Origin: Erinaceus europaeus
Taxonomy: Eukaryota > Chordata > Mammalia > Eulipotyphla > Erinaceidae
NCBI RefSeq assembly: GCF_950295315.1
Contig: NC_080180.1
Coordinates: forward strand, 65,753,092 to 65,817,091
DNA length: 64,000 nt
Direction: 5' to 3'
Shown: piece after piece, positions 1 through 10,754 of the stretch
How positions within the stretch are numbered: the stretch's first letter is position 1
How the letters are laid out: each line of letters starts with the position of its first letter
Program-made: the position numbers and the translations under genes
Notes under the pieces: model-generated
Databases searched by the model: none
Told to the model about the DNA's origin: nothing
The model's input: only the letters and a program-made list of their open reading frames with translations

Positions 1-249
1 TTGTTACTTATTTTAAGGGGAAAATGGTTATTTTATTTTTCAGGGATTTTCAAATCTTGTTGCTTTTTTCACTAACCCTATCACCTTGTTTATTTACTTA
101 TAAACTTCTAAGCTCTAGATTCTTTCTAATATGGCCCCCAAATGTAAAGCAATGTCAGGGTAGGTGTTTTCCTCAAAAAGTCTATTGTTTTATATATCAT
201 ATTGGATATTATTACAGATAACTATATTAAGCCTCAAATCATTTTTGAA

Positions 250-440
250 ATTTGTTATTATCTTGATTGGCTATTGGGTAGAGATAGCCAGGAATGGAGA
301 GAGAAGGATGAGCTAGAGAGGAAGAGAGACAGACAGACACACACCTGCAGCACCACTTTACACTCACAAAGCTTTCCCCTGCAGGGGGGACTGGAGACTT
401 GAACCTGCAACCACAAATCCCACCACCCAGGCCCTGGCCT
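250..440 (-). mobile_element. SINE A (hedgehog tRNA-derived SINE), short-tail form
   Basis: Read on the minus strand it has the tRNA-like head, the CCTGCAGGG core and the pyrimidine-rich body, ending in a sequence like TAGCCAATCAAG in place of the usual TCCAATAAATAAA tail. It is clearly diverged, so it is an older copy. Confidence 0.8.
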
Positions 441-800
441 CAAATATCCTAGGAGGGCTTAACCCTCCTGGGGACTCACTTCTCCATGACTCTGTGGCAT
501 GAACTTGTGCAACATCCATGGAGTCAAAAATCTTCTGGAAGTCTATCAGATTGTCCTTTCATAAATATGCAAAATTTCCCCATCACCAGATTCCTATCCT
601 TCTGCTCACTTGTAAATGAGCCCAGAGGGAAATATCTCAAAGCAATATCTTTCTGAGATTCTCATTTTTCTTTTATCAGACATTAGAACCTAATTAATTA
701 GAGGCATGTTAATGTGCAGGTAGCTAATGTGTCACTTCCTTCCTCTCACACAGACACCCGGGGAATGTTTGCTGACTGTTATCTTTGTCATATTAATGTA
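441..800. other. Unique AT-rich DNA, nothing recognised
   Basis: No repeat family, splice-flanked exon or RNA structure could be recognised between the SINE and the minisatellite. Confidence 0.5.
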
Positions 801-803
801 CTA

Positions 804-1345
804 AGTGGGTGGGTGCATGGGTGGATGGATAGGTGGATGGGTGGAGGGATGGAAGGATGGAGGGATGGAGGGATGGAGGGATGGAGGGATGGATGGATAG
901 AGTGATGGAGGGATGGATGGAGTAATGGAGGGATGGATGGATGGATGGATGAATGGAGGGATGGAGAGATGGAGAGTTGGAGGGGTAGATGGGTAGATGG
1001 ATGGATGGATGGAGGGATGTGTGGAGGTATGGAGGAATGAAGGGATGGGTGGTTGAATGGGTAGATGGGTAGATGGGTGAATGGATGGGTGGATGGATGG
1101 AGGTATGGAGGGATGGAGTGATGGAGGGATAGATGGAGTGATGGATGGATGGATGGATGGATGGTGGGATGGACGGATGGAGAGTTGGATGGGTGGACAA
1201 TGGATGGAGGGATGTGTGGAGGTATAGAGGAATGAAGGGATGGGTGGTTGGATGGGTAGATGGGTGGGTGGGTGAATGGATGGGTGAATGGGTGGATGGA
1301 TGGAGGGATGGAGAGATGGGTGGGTGGGTGGGTGGATGGATGGAG
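804..1345. repeat. (TGGA)n-type minisatellite
   Basis: About 540 bp of TGGA and GGGA tetranucleotide variants. A higher-order pattern is visible: the block GGAGAGTTGG ... GATGTGTGGAGGTAT ... GGAATGAAGGGATGGGTGGTTG occurs near 971-1055 and again near 1179-1250, offset by about 195-208 bp. The long minus-strand Ser/His/Pro open frames across it only reflect a period that lacks stop codons. Confidence 0.95.
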
Positions 1346-2200
1346 AATTAACTCCTCTGTCTGGAGAATCATGTGTCCTGTGATACAGATTGTGGAAATC
1401 ATACCCAACTTCTAGTGAATTCTTGTCCACATATAGTGATATAAAGTTTGAAATATTTATACCTGCACTATCAGCAGACAGTGTTACAAAGACTCCATCT
1501 CTCATGAAAAGAAGAAGGCTCCTTGGAATTGATGGCTTCCTGCAGGCAAAAGTTAACTCTTTTCACCCATGTTTTTACAAGGCGGACTTGATTGGCAGAG
1601 AAATTGCATCTGTCTCAAGTGCTCTGTAATAGACAAGGAAAGACAGAAAGGCACCCTAGCTCTGTTTATCACCTGCCTCTCAGAGATGGTAAAGCTGTCC
1701 AGTAAAAATACACACACACACACAGCTAGAAAGTGTGATGTGGTGAATTATGTTTTAGAAAAGAACACTCAGAAAATAATACCATCCAGGTAGCCACATG
1801 CTCTTAAGATTTTTGTCCTGTTTAGTCAGGTATCCTGTGTAAATATTCCCTGGAAATCCAGATGACTGACTGTTTGAAGGTGTCTCTGCTTAACCAGATG
1901 GGAAGAAGAAATTGATCTTGCAAGCTGAAACTCCCACACAGCTGAACCCCTTTCTCAACACTTTCTCTCATCCTAAGAAAAGCTCTCCAAGACAAAGGAA
2001 TGAGAAGACACATTTGGGGGCTCGTTCCTCTCCTGCCTCAGGAACCTTAGCAATAAACAACTTTTTCTTTCCTCAAACATCCATCTCATAGTGTGATTGC
2101 AAAAAAAAGTCACTGCTAGGTATCATGTGCATTCATACATACACACATTAGGGGTGTCACACGATCTTTGACTAAAGCGCAGGGATGAAAGAATGAAAGT
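1346..2200. other. Unique DNA with a short (CA)n tract
   Basis: Contains a minor (CA)n run at about 1708-1723. I see no coding exon or recognisable repeat otherwise. Confidence 0.45.
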
Positions 2201-2272
2201 GGGCATCTTCCAGTACCCTGGTTCGAGCCCCCTAGTCCCCATTTGCAGAGGGGAAGCTTCAGAAGTCCTGGA

Positions 2273-2332
<60 letters not shown>

Positions 2333-2355
2333 CTCTATCTGTATAAGAAAAGAAA
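2200..2355 (+). mobile_element. SINE A fragment invaded by (TG)n
   Basis: B-box-like GGTTCGAGCCCCC at about 2220 is followed by a CCCCATTTGCAGAGGGG core. The rest of the SINE body is replaced or overgrown by a (TG)n tract at about 2276-2330. Confidence 0.65.
2276..2330. repeat. (TG)n microsatellite
   Basis: About 27 uninterrupted TG units. Confidence 0.97.
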
Positions 2356-2484
2356 GCAAGCAGGAAAAAAAAGAGGGAAGGAGGGAAGCAGAGAAGAAAG
2401 GAAATTATAAAGTATTTAATTCTTTTTTTCCTGAGTCAGTTTCATAACTACTTCTTTTTTACTTTCTTTTTTCTTGTCTTTCTT

Positions 2485-2680
2485 TTTTCTGTCTCCAATT
2501 TTATTGGGGCTCAGTCCCTGCACTACAAATCCACTGCTCCTGGAGTCCATTTTTTCCATTTTGTTGCCCTTGTTGTTTATTGTTGTTATTATTATAAATA
2601 TTGTTGTTATTGCTGTCCTGTTGTTGTGCTTTGCTCCATTTGCACTTAACCCCCTGATCTGCTGCCCGTCCCCTATTTAC
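2485..2680 (-). mobile_element. SINE A 3' part, long-tail form
   Basis: Minus-strand copy of the 3' domain (GGGGCTCAGTCCCTGCACTACAAATCCACTGCTCC in pieces on the plus strand) and the (GTT)n/(ATT)n spacer, followed by a fragment of the head. The middle core is missing, so it is internally deleted. Confidence 0.75.
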
Positions 2681-2868
2681 TTATTTATTTATTTATTTTG
2701 GATAGAGACAGGGACAAGTTGAGAGGGAAGAAATAGAGAGAGAGGAAGAGAGACAGACAGCCACCTACAGTACAGCTGTAACACTTGTGAAGCTTCCCTG
2801 TTGCAGGTGGGGACCAGGGTCTTGAGCCGGGGACCTAATGCCTGCTCCTCCCCACTACTGTTGCCCTC
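2681..2868 (-). mobile_element. SINE A, short-tail form
   Basis: Begins with (TTTA)n as the reversed tail, then GGATAGAGACAGGGAC, the GAGA-rich body, the core and a degraded tRNA head ending near TTGCCCTCA. It lies tail-to-head against the preceding copy. Confidence 0.85.
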
Positions 2869-3325
2869 AGGTATTGTAGACTACTAGCATATGTGCTGCC
2901 ACAGCGAGCACTGCTGTAAATTATTAGAAAGTGAATGAAATCAGCAGATAATATGCCAATCCTTTTTCCGCTGTTGACAGTAAGTACTCATTCTTATTCT
3001 AATCCCATTACTAGACTAAATTATTGTTTTTATTTAATCTCCATTTAACTATTCTATATAAGGTGACTAATGCTGGAAAATGTATTAACTAGACAGGGTT
3101 TGTTAGAAGTTTATCAAGCACTGAAGTCGGCACGGACAGATGAAGACAGCTGTACCCTAAGGTCAATGCTATGTTGGAATCTCAGTCTATTTTCATCAGT
3201 GACTTTGCCCTTTATCAGTCACTTACACTGTTTCCACATATATACTGGAAAGTATTGAATTAAACAGCTTCGAAGGTCCAATACCTTTCTACAGTTCTTG
3301 ATATCTTAACTTAGTGAGATTAAAG
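2869..3325. other. Unique DNA, nothing recognised
   Basis: AT-rich single-copy-looking sequence without a recognisable exon or repeat. Confidence 0.45.
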
Positions 3326-3530
3326 CAAGGAGCCAGGTGGTGGTGAACACAGTAGAACACACTAGCTAATGTTCTAGAACCAGCACTAAATCTTCTGGTA
3401 CCCAACTCTGGAGGGAAGATTCCCGAGAGAGATGCCATGGTGCAGAGTCTCTCCTTCCTTCTGCCTCCATATCTTTCTGTCTCACCTTCTATAAAAAACA
3501 AAATGGCCTCTAGATCGGTAGACTTGTTTG
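3326..3530 (+). mobile_element. Old SINE copy (SINE A-related or older family)
   Basis: The head GGAGCCAGGTGGTGGTGAAC matches the SINE A start. The core is replaced by a divergent stretch, and the end CTTCTATAAAAAACAAAATGGCC resembles the long-tail junction. Heavily diverged, so the family assignment is tentative. Confidence 0.6.
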
Positions 3531-3734
3531 TCTTGAAACGGCTTAGAGACAGATGGGGCTTCTCACATTGCCTGGGACATCAGGAACATGACTGTCACTG
3601 AACATCACATTGCAATGAAAGGTTTCCTAGGTGCTACAGAAACATAGCTTTGGGTTGTAATACCTTACAAAAATATCTTTAAAAAGATATATACCCCCCT
3701 CAAATAATACTCTTGTGTTCAAAATAACGTATTC

Positions 3735-4090
3735 AGCTGCTTTGCCTCATTTTGAATGGATCTGGAAGGAACCATGTGAAGTGAGATAAGCCAAAAAAAA
3801 AAAAATAGATGAACTTGGATAATCTCACTTATCTGAGCAATGTATGAGACACGGACAGAAAGGGAAAGCACAAAGTGAAACTTGAACTGAGTTTGTATGT
3901 TGCACCAAAGCAAAGGACTCTGGGAGAGGAGGGAAGAGAGAAGTCTGCAGGGGTCTTGGGGTCTTGGTACATGATGGTATAATACCCATCTGGGTTGGGA
4001 GTGAGAATTTTTTGCAGACGCCTCTCACAGGGAAAAGAGAACTGGTGCCCATGTGTCAACAACTTCACTGTAAACCATGAACCCCGCCTC
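3735..4090 (+). mobile_element. Old L1 fragment: ORF2 end and proximal 3' UTR
   Basis: Words such as GGAAGGAACCATGTGAAGTGAGATAAGCC, split by drift, and TTGCACCAAAGCAAAGGACTCTGG match the typical mammalian L1 end of ORF2 and early 3' UTR. An A13 run interrupts it at 3794. There is no open ORF2 frame. Confidence 0.6.
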
Positions 4091-5820
4091 CCATAACATG
4101 TTAGAGAAGAAAAAGCTAGCCATCTCAAAGGCACAGCGTTCGCTATGTGTCTGCTCTAAGAAAGTCATTCAGGAAGGCACCGACCTTGAGTTCAACTGGA
4201 GGAAACTCTCAGAGATCTTTAGTCAGTATCCATGGGGTTTCCTCTGTTGGCTTACAAACAAGATGTTAACAGCATAATTTCCCCCAGTATTCTGACTAAA
4301 TTTCCCTTGTTTATATGTCAACTTAATAATATATGTGTTGAAAGAATCGTGTTTAGTTTATATAAATGTGAATGGCCGAGCTATTTCATGACACACACTG
4401 ACTTCTTTTTTGGTCAGTGTTATAATGGATAGCCTCTTAATGACCTCTTGTCATTGCAAGAAATAACACATCTTGGTGTTGTCACTTACTGAACAGTAAT
4501 TAAAGTGACATAGTTCTTCTGGCATCTTTGGAATTATCAGGTTCAGTGGAACTCATAATATTCAGAAATACCACCAAAACAAAGAGCTTAAATACTGAAG
4601 GGCTGCGAATCAACATCAGAATTCACACACAGAATGTTTTAATTCTCTTACTTAGTGAGCATTATAGTTTCATCAAATTGAGAATTAGCTTTCAGTTAGA
4701 ATGCCTTCTCATAGCAGAGGAAAACCAAAGGCTAGCAGCATCTCACACAGCACACCATTGAAATGAACACATTGACGGACTGTGAACCCCAAACACAGCT
4801 CACTTCAGATGCGTGGAGAGAATAAAGGCCATAGCTTCATGAACGACTTTATAATTGTAGAGAAATCATTCACGGAGTCCTGTGTGCCGTTCTGTCTTCC
4901 CTGAAAGCACTTGTCTTCAAGTCTCTAGGGCTCTCCTCAATAATGTCTCAGAATGTGCAGATGCTCTAAGGTTGAATCTCAGCGCTCTCCTTGATTCATT
5001 AATAAATCACAATCGATCCAAGCGGGAGAGACAAATTATCTTAATGATTTATTATCTCAATAAAATATGGAGATGTAGATAGATGGAAAGAAAGAGCAGG
5101 GAAATGCTCTAAAAGAGAACTAAGTGTGTAGGCTTCTCACTGGTGTAGAAAATATTATGTAATTTGATAGTATACATACAAACTGTATACATGCCTCTTC
5201 GGTGTGTGGGCATAACATATGTCAGCTCTAAAAGATTTTGCTTGCTTGTTTTCTCACATAAAAACTTGGAAAACTTCATGTACATCGTGTCAAATACATT
5301 ATGGTACATGGAATATTTATCAGGTTTTACCTTAATAAGCACACCTATTTACAATTCATAAAATATAGCTCAATACAAATATTTAAAAAGAGCAAGGGAT
5401 TTTTATTTAATGTACAAATAGCTTCTAAGTATGGAGAACTAGTTTCAGTTATTTACCTCTAAAAAGGCTTTTACAAGATTTTACAATTGGGACTACCTTT
5501 ATAAAGGATCCAGGAAGAATCCCACTGAAATGTGGTGGTCTTCAGTGAAGGTATCACACTGACCTCCCAGGCTGTGTTGGAGTGTGGACACCAGTCCAGT
5601 CACTCCCTGACTGTATTAAGATGCCCACAACTCTATTTATTACCATAAAGTCCTGATGGTGAACTATGTTTGACAATAACTCTCCTACTACCATATATGT
5701 CTAGATGCCTTCTTCCTCACCAAGTCAAACTCAGTTTTGCTTCTAGATCTTTTCTACCCTCCACTCCTAGTCCTCACTACTGATAATGACAAGCATATTA
5801 ATTGATTATAGATTGCTAAT
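4091..5820. other. Unique AT-rich DNA; possible conserved island near 4870-5090
   Basis: No repeats were recognised over 1.7 kb, which is unusual for this window. The stretch around 4950-5080 (TTGATTCATTAATAAATCAC then TTATCTTAATGATTTATTATC) is rich in homeodomain-type ATTA words. This is a weak suggestion of regulatory DNA, not a demonstration. Confidence 0.4.
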
Positions 5821-5823
5821 TTT

Positions 5824-6290
5824 TGTGGGTGGCCCTTAGGTCTTCCAACTCCCTGGCCACTGGTGGCAGAGAATGGAGGCCCAAGGAGACCCTAGCGACT
5901 AGGGAGATTGTGCGGAGAGGAAGGAAACACAGGACTCGTTTATTGGGAGTTACAAGCAAGTAGATACACCCAAAGGTTTGCGAAAGGTGAAGGTAGGTAA
6001 TCATTCATCCAGACACAACACAGAGCTAAATCTTGACCAATCAAGTATTTGATCACAACTGCAAAGTTACTGTGTAAGGTCTCAGCATGTGCTCACAATA
6101 TATAGGTAGGCCTTTTTCTCTAAGGGTGATTTACAAGCACGTCCAGGCAGGGGGGGCAGGGGACAGTTGAGCAAAGCCAGGACATGTTCAGTGGGTTTCA
6201 GTTGGCCATACACGGTCATTTATGGCCTTTGTTCAACGGGAATGAGGAAGCTCGTGCGGGAAGGTTCAGAGTCTGAAAAAGACCATCCAT
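5824..6290 (-). mobile_element. Solo LTR or LTR remnant (family I)
   Basis: On the minus strand there is a TATATATTG TATA-like box (about 6097-6105 on plus), then CCCAATAAACGAGTCC, a good polyadenylation signal, followed by a U5-like pyrimidine-rich stretch ending GGCCACCCACA. That gives a plausible LTR terminus at 5824 (TGTGGGTGG on plus). The U3 end could not be fixed and may extend to about 6370. No target duplication was found. Confidence 0.6.
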
Positions 6291-6418
6291 TGTAAGTTTA
6301 CAAGGTCAGAAGAAGCCTGCCTACTGCCCCGCTGAGAAGGGAAAGGCTTAGGGTCATCCTGCTCAGACTCACATGGAAATAATGGCTTGGATTTCTCAGA
6401 CAGTGGGCCCTTTCCATA

Positions 6419-6445
6419 TATATATATATATATATTTTTTTTTTT
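6419..6445. repeat. (TA)n plus T-run
   Basis: About 8 TA units followed by a poly-T stretch. Confidence 0.9.
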
Positions 6446-6465
6446 TTGTCTCAAAAAAAGAGTCC

Positions 6466-6606
6466 ACTTTTTTTTTTTTTTTATTGAAAGAGACAGACAC
6501 AGAGAGGCCAAGAGAAAGAGGGAAAGGCACCACAACAGGGAGGTTTCTTTTTTTTTTTTTCCTGTCTGGTGGACACACTACCCAGGTAAACTATCTTCCT
6601 AGCCCT
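6466..6606 (-). mobile_element. Degraded SINE, old family C
   Basis: The plus strand reads T-run, ATTGAAAGAGACAGACAC, a purine-rich body, CACCACAACAGGG, and a head ending AGCCCTCC. This is the layout of an old minus-strand tRNA-type SINE. The core is not preserved. Confidence 0.45.
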
Positions 6607-7004
6607 CCAAGTATCTATTTAATTCATCTAATGATTCTTCTCTGTCGTTAAATTATTAACATTCAAATATAGACTGCAAGACCACAGATGCTACAGTGAA
6701 CTGTGGTTTGAGAGAGAAACGCATCTTCTGCTGTAGTGGGGCGAAGTGAAGGGGTCAGGGACTGTGGGTTAGGCTGGATGCACTGGGCAAGTTAAGCCTC
6801 GGGCCTGAGGCCCCACAGGCATAGGGGAGATGTGCATCTTCTCACTATAGATTTTGCTGTAGCTGTGGCTCCTTTTTGTGTTACCTGTTTCCCTTGTTAG
6901 AATATTCCCTAATTTCTAGAACTTTACTCTGCTGAATTTACAAAACCTTGTGGCAGAGACAACAAACACTGAGCTGTTCCACAAATTCTGTAATTGTCAA
7001 CTAG
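6607..7004. other. Unique DNA, nothing recognised
   Basis: Moderate GC around 6730-6850, no recognisable element. Confidence 0.4.
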
Positions 7005-7480
7005 AACACTTTTATTCACTTGTTTAAAATAACAGTAAGACAGTAGGATAAGAGGGAAACAACTCCACACAGTTCCCACCACCAGAACCCCATATCCAAT
7101 CCCCTCCCCTGACAGCTTTCCTATTCTTTATCCCTCTGGGAGTATGGACTTTATCCCTCTAGGAGTATGGTCACTGTGGGATGCAGAAGGTGGGAGGTCT
7201 GGCTTCTGTCATTGCTTCCCCGCTGAACATGGGCGTTGGCAGGTGGATCCATACACCCAGTCTGCCTCTCTCTTTCCCTAGTCTGGGTAGGAGTCTGGGG
7301 AGGTGAGGTCCCAGGACACATTTTGATAAGGTCTTCTGTCCAGGTTGGTGTCGTGGTAGCATCTGCAACTTGGTGGCTGAAAAAACATTAAGCTATAAGG
7401 CCGAACAAATTGTTTAATAGTCAGGAACATAAAGGCAAGAATATAGCAGATGAGTTTGAGGGTCCAATTTTTTAATTCAT
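7005..7480 (-). mobile_element. L1 3' UTR, minus strand
   Basis: Contains the signature shared by the L1 tails here: TTCCCACCACCAGAACCCC, TTTATCCCTCTGGGAGTATGG and CTTCTGTCATTGCTTCCCC. The 22-bp stretch TTATCCCTCTGGGAGTATGGAC is tandemly repeated with changes at about 7130-7172. 5'-truncated, no ORF2. Confidence 0.8.
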
Positions 7481-9435
7481 GTACATAAAAGCAAAGTAGA
7501 AAAAAGTTACCTAGAGAATTGATTCAAGTCATGGTGGTAGACTTTTATGAGGGAGAGATAGAGATAGAGAGAGAGAGAGAGAGAAGAGAGAGCTCAAAAG
7601 ATCATTCATTTCTCTTAAAAAGCTATTACTTCATTACCCCTCAATAATATTTTATATAACACTTCTTCAAAGGTTGTGCAGCATTTAAGATCCACCATAA
7701 ACGTATGATTCATGTTCGGAATCTAAACTGTTAGGAAATACATTCCAGGTATCACACATTTAGAGAAAATCTCTAGAGAATATTTAGGTCCCTACATATT
7801 TTCACAAAGTTTCTAAATCCTAAGTATTTTGTGACAAAGCTTGAGTAGCCTAAACCGCTATAGCCTTCCTGTCTCCGTGACTGTGCATTTTTTCCTTTTG
7901 AGTCTGCTGTCCTTGGTGTGGCTCTAGGTGTATAACATCTCAATGCGTATTGTGTAGTGAGTAACCAAGTCTTTCTATTGTGAGTTACTCCGAAATAGCA
8001 CATGTGCCTCATCATCCTGTCTAAACCTAGGGCATCAGACTCAGGGAAAATGCCGCAGCTCTCCAAGGTAACACACAGAATCACGAAAGGTAGCTAATTG
8101 CATGATTCAAAGATTCAAAGTGAGAGCCAAAAAGTATCAGTGAAATTTGGGATAGTCTCTTTCACTTTCCCGACCCCCACCCCCTTTCAATTATTTGCAA
8201 CAAGTGAAAACAAGGGCCAGACAGAGGCATTCTTACTAAAAATGTGGTTTATAAGATATTGATAGGACTTGTGCAAAACATTTTTTTATAGAAAATTAAT
8301 TTGTGACCGACACCACTGTAACAGTCTGGATGGAGATCCTTGCTCTAGTGACCTGGACCGTGGCAGGATGAACGTGACCCTTCTTCAGCTATAAGCACAA
8401 GCTAGTAATATTCTGTGTGAGGTCAACCTGAGTTTCTAACCCATCAGTTGAATGGGAAATCAGAAAAGATAATTCCTAAATTATAGATCATGAAAAAAAG
8501 TGACTGTTTTGAATCAAACTGGAACCACGGTTTTACTAAACACTCTGAAATGCTCTCGTTGCTTTCCATGTGGTGACTTACTTATTCCTCAAAGTCATCC
8601 TAAAGGAAGAACTATTTTCACCCTGAATTTAGATCAGAGTAAAAGATAGGCTAACATAAGAATAACTTGCCAATGATTTTTTCAGATTCATAAATTAGAT
8701 TTCAAACCCAGCCTGTTTATCTGTACATCTCTGTCAACCCTACCATTCTATTCATATGAGAAATCATTTTGTCTTTGTTTTTACACTCTCATTTGAAAAT
8801 AGTCTTAATTTTAATCAGTTCCAAAAATCAGATGACATTGTTAATGACTATTCAAAAATGTGGTACTATTCCTTCATACTCATCAGATTTAAAATCATTT
8901 GCATTTTGAAGTATACATTTATTACAATTACAGATGAATGCTTTCTAAAATTTTGAAATGAACTTTTGTTATTCAACAATGGAAAATATAACTAAATTCA
9001 CTGATCAGAATTTGATAAAATCTAATTGTCTCACTTAGTAACCAAGCAATCCTATATCAGTGCCAACATTTGTAGCGGGGTTGGGTCAGGTTAAGCATCC
9101 TGTGATATTTATTCCACCAGTAGAAGTGAAAAATTGAATGATGCTGACCTTAAATTCATCAGTTAAATATATGTCAAGTCTTGCTATGCTCTTTACATGG
9201 AATAATGCTTCATTTAACCTTCAGAAAATTCTAGGGAGGTAGACACAAGGACTATTTTCTTAATCTGGAAGGTAACTGTCGTTGAAAAAAGGTGTATGAA
9301 TTGCTCAAGGTAAAAAAACCTGGCATCCTAACCCTAACCCTGTAAAATTAATTCCCTAGTGTGCTACATGCTCTGCATCCTCTTGCCTGATATCTCCTTC
9401 TCTGGTCTAATAAGAGTAAGAAATGTTATTTTAAA
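7481..9435. other. Unique AT-rich DNA with (GA)n
   Basis: Holds a short (GA)n tract at 7553-7593 and nothing else I can name over nearly 2 kb. Open frames here are short and AT-rich with no domain. Confidence 0.45.
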
Positions 9436-9436
9436 A

Positions 9437-9632
9437 TTTTTACCTATTTCCTATTGGATAGAGAAAGACAGAAATTGAGAAGAGAGGAAGAGATAGAGAG
9501 TCAGAGACACCTGCAGCCCTGCTGTGCCCTCATGTAGCTTTTCCCCCTGCAGGTGGGGTCCAGGGGTTTGAACCCGGGTCCTTGTGCCCTGTAATGTGAG
9601 TGCTTAACCAGGTGTGCCACCTCCTGGGCCCA
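9437..9632 (-). mobile_element. SINE A, short-tail form
   Basis: TATTGGATAGAGAAAGACAG, purine body, ACACCTGCAGCCCTGC, CCCTGCAGGTGGGGTCC, then B box (TTTGAACCCGGGTCC) and head ending CTCCTGGGCCC, all in minus orientation. Confidence 0.92.
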
Positions 9633-9734
9633 GAGCTATTATTTATAAGAAATTTCTGATTTGATATCTTGTGTAGTGCTATTCATGTACAAAATTACTA
9701 ATTCCTATAATTACCCTGAAAGTTGTAGAAAACA

Positions 9735-10048
9735 TTTTATTTATTTATTTATTTATTTATTTTCTCTTTGGTTGCCCTTGTTTTTTTTATTATTTTATTT
9801 TTGTGGGAGTTATTGTTGTTGTTATTGATGTCGTTGTTGGATAGGACAGAGAGAAATGGAGAGAGGAGGGGAAGACAGAGAGGGGGAGAGAAAGACAGAC
9901 ACCTGCAGACCTGCTTCACCTGCAGACCTGCTTCACAGAAGCGAGTCCCCTGCAGGTGGGGAGCCAGGGGCTCAAACCGGGATCCTTCTGCAGGTCCTTG
10001 CGCTTTGCGCCACGTGCGCTTAACCCGCTGAGATACCACCATACTCCT
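9735..10048 (-). mobile_element. SINE A, (AAC)n-tail form
   Basis: (TTTA)n, GTTGCCCTTG, (GTT)n spacer, GGATAGGACAGAGAG, then core and head. The segment CCTGCAGACCTGCTTCAC is directly duplicated at 9903-9937, a private slippage of this copy. Confidence 0.93.
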
Positions 10049-10304
10049 GAAAACATTTTTTTTTAAATGTGTAATTTACCAAGACTAAATAGTTAGCATG
10101 TGGCAGTACTCCTACATATATGTAAATATTATATGCAAGGGCTATTTATACACGTATGTCAAGTAGTTATGATTCAGTGCATACAGTAACACAGGAACCA
10201 ATATCAATATAAACAAAGCTATTATACTGCTATTGTGTTGAGCTATTATACTGCTATTATACTGCTATTGCTATTCCTTTCCCCAGTCAAGGTGATTTAA
10301 GTTT

Positions 10305-10483
10305 GGGGCCAGGTGTTGGCACACCCGGCTGAGCTCTCATGGAATCATACACTAAGATCCAGGTTTGGGGCCAGTTGGTGGGTAAGTGCCTGTATCTCTA
10401 TGCACAAGGACAGACCCAGGTTCAAGCCCCCAGTCCCCACCTGCAGGGGGAAAGCTTTACAAGTGGTGAAGCAGTGCTGAAGA

Positions 10484-10516
<33 letters not shown>

Positions 10517-10750
10517 TTCCCTTCCTCTCTGTAATCCCTATCAATTTCTCTCTGTTCTATCAAATAAAATGAATAAAATTTGATTTTTTTTCTCTAAAAA
10601 AGCAAAGATCCAGGTTGAAGTCTCCAGTCCTCACTTGCAGGGGAGAAGCAGTGCTGTGGGATGTCTCTCTCCTTCTCTCTCTCTCCCCTCCCCCTTTCCT
10701 CTGCATTTCTCTCTTTCTCTTTCCAATCAGTAAATACATATTTTAAGAAA
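10305..10750 (+). mobile_element. Outer SINE A split by a second SINE A
   Basis: The head GGGGCCAGGTGTTGGCACACC runs to 10365, and the rest of the same element (core CTTGCAGGGG, pyrimidine body, TCCAATCAGTAAATAC) resumes at 10605. The gap is filled by another complete SINE flanked by a 12-bp duplication. Confidence 0.85.
10366..10604 (+). mobile_element. Inner SINE A, short-tail form
   Basis: Complete head-to-tail copy. AAGATCCAGGTT occurs at 10354-10365 and 10605-10616, a perfect 12-bp target-site duplication proving insertion into the older SINE. A (CT)n expansion lies at 10481-10518. Confidence 0.93.
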
Positions 10751-10754
10751 CAAT

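Noticed and set aside
788..1505. Minus-strand open frames of 135-234 codons rich in Ser/His/Pro
   Set aside because: They exist only because the TGGA array has few stop codons in any frame. Composition is purely repeat-derived.
6370..6420. Right end of the 5.8-kb LTR near 6371 (ACTCACA)
   Set aside because: Flanks do not form a target duplication with the sequence before 5824, so the boundary was left approximate.
9336..9352. Telomere-like CCTAACCCTAACCCT
   Set aside because: Barely two units; chance occurrence in AT-rich DNA, not an interstitial telomere.
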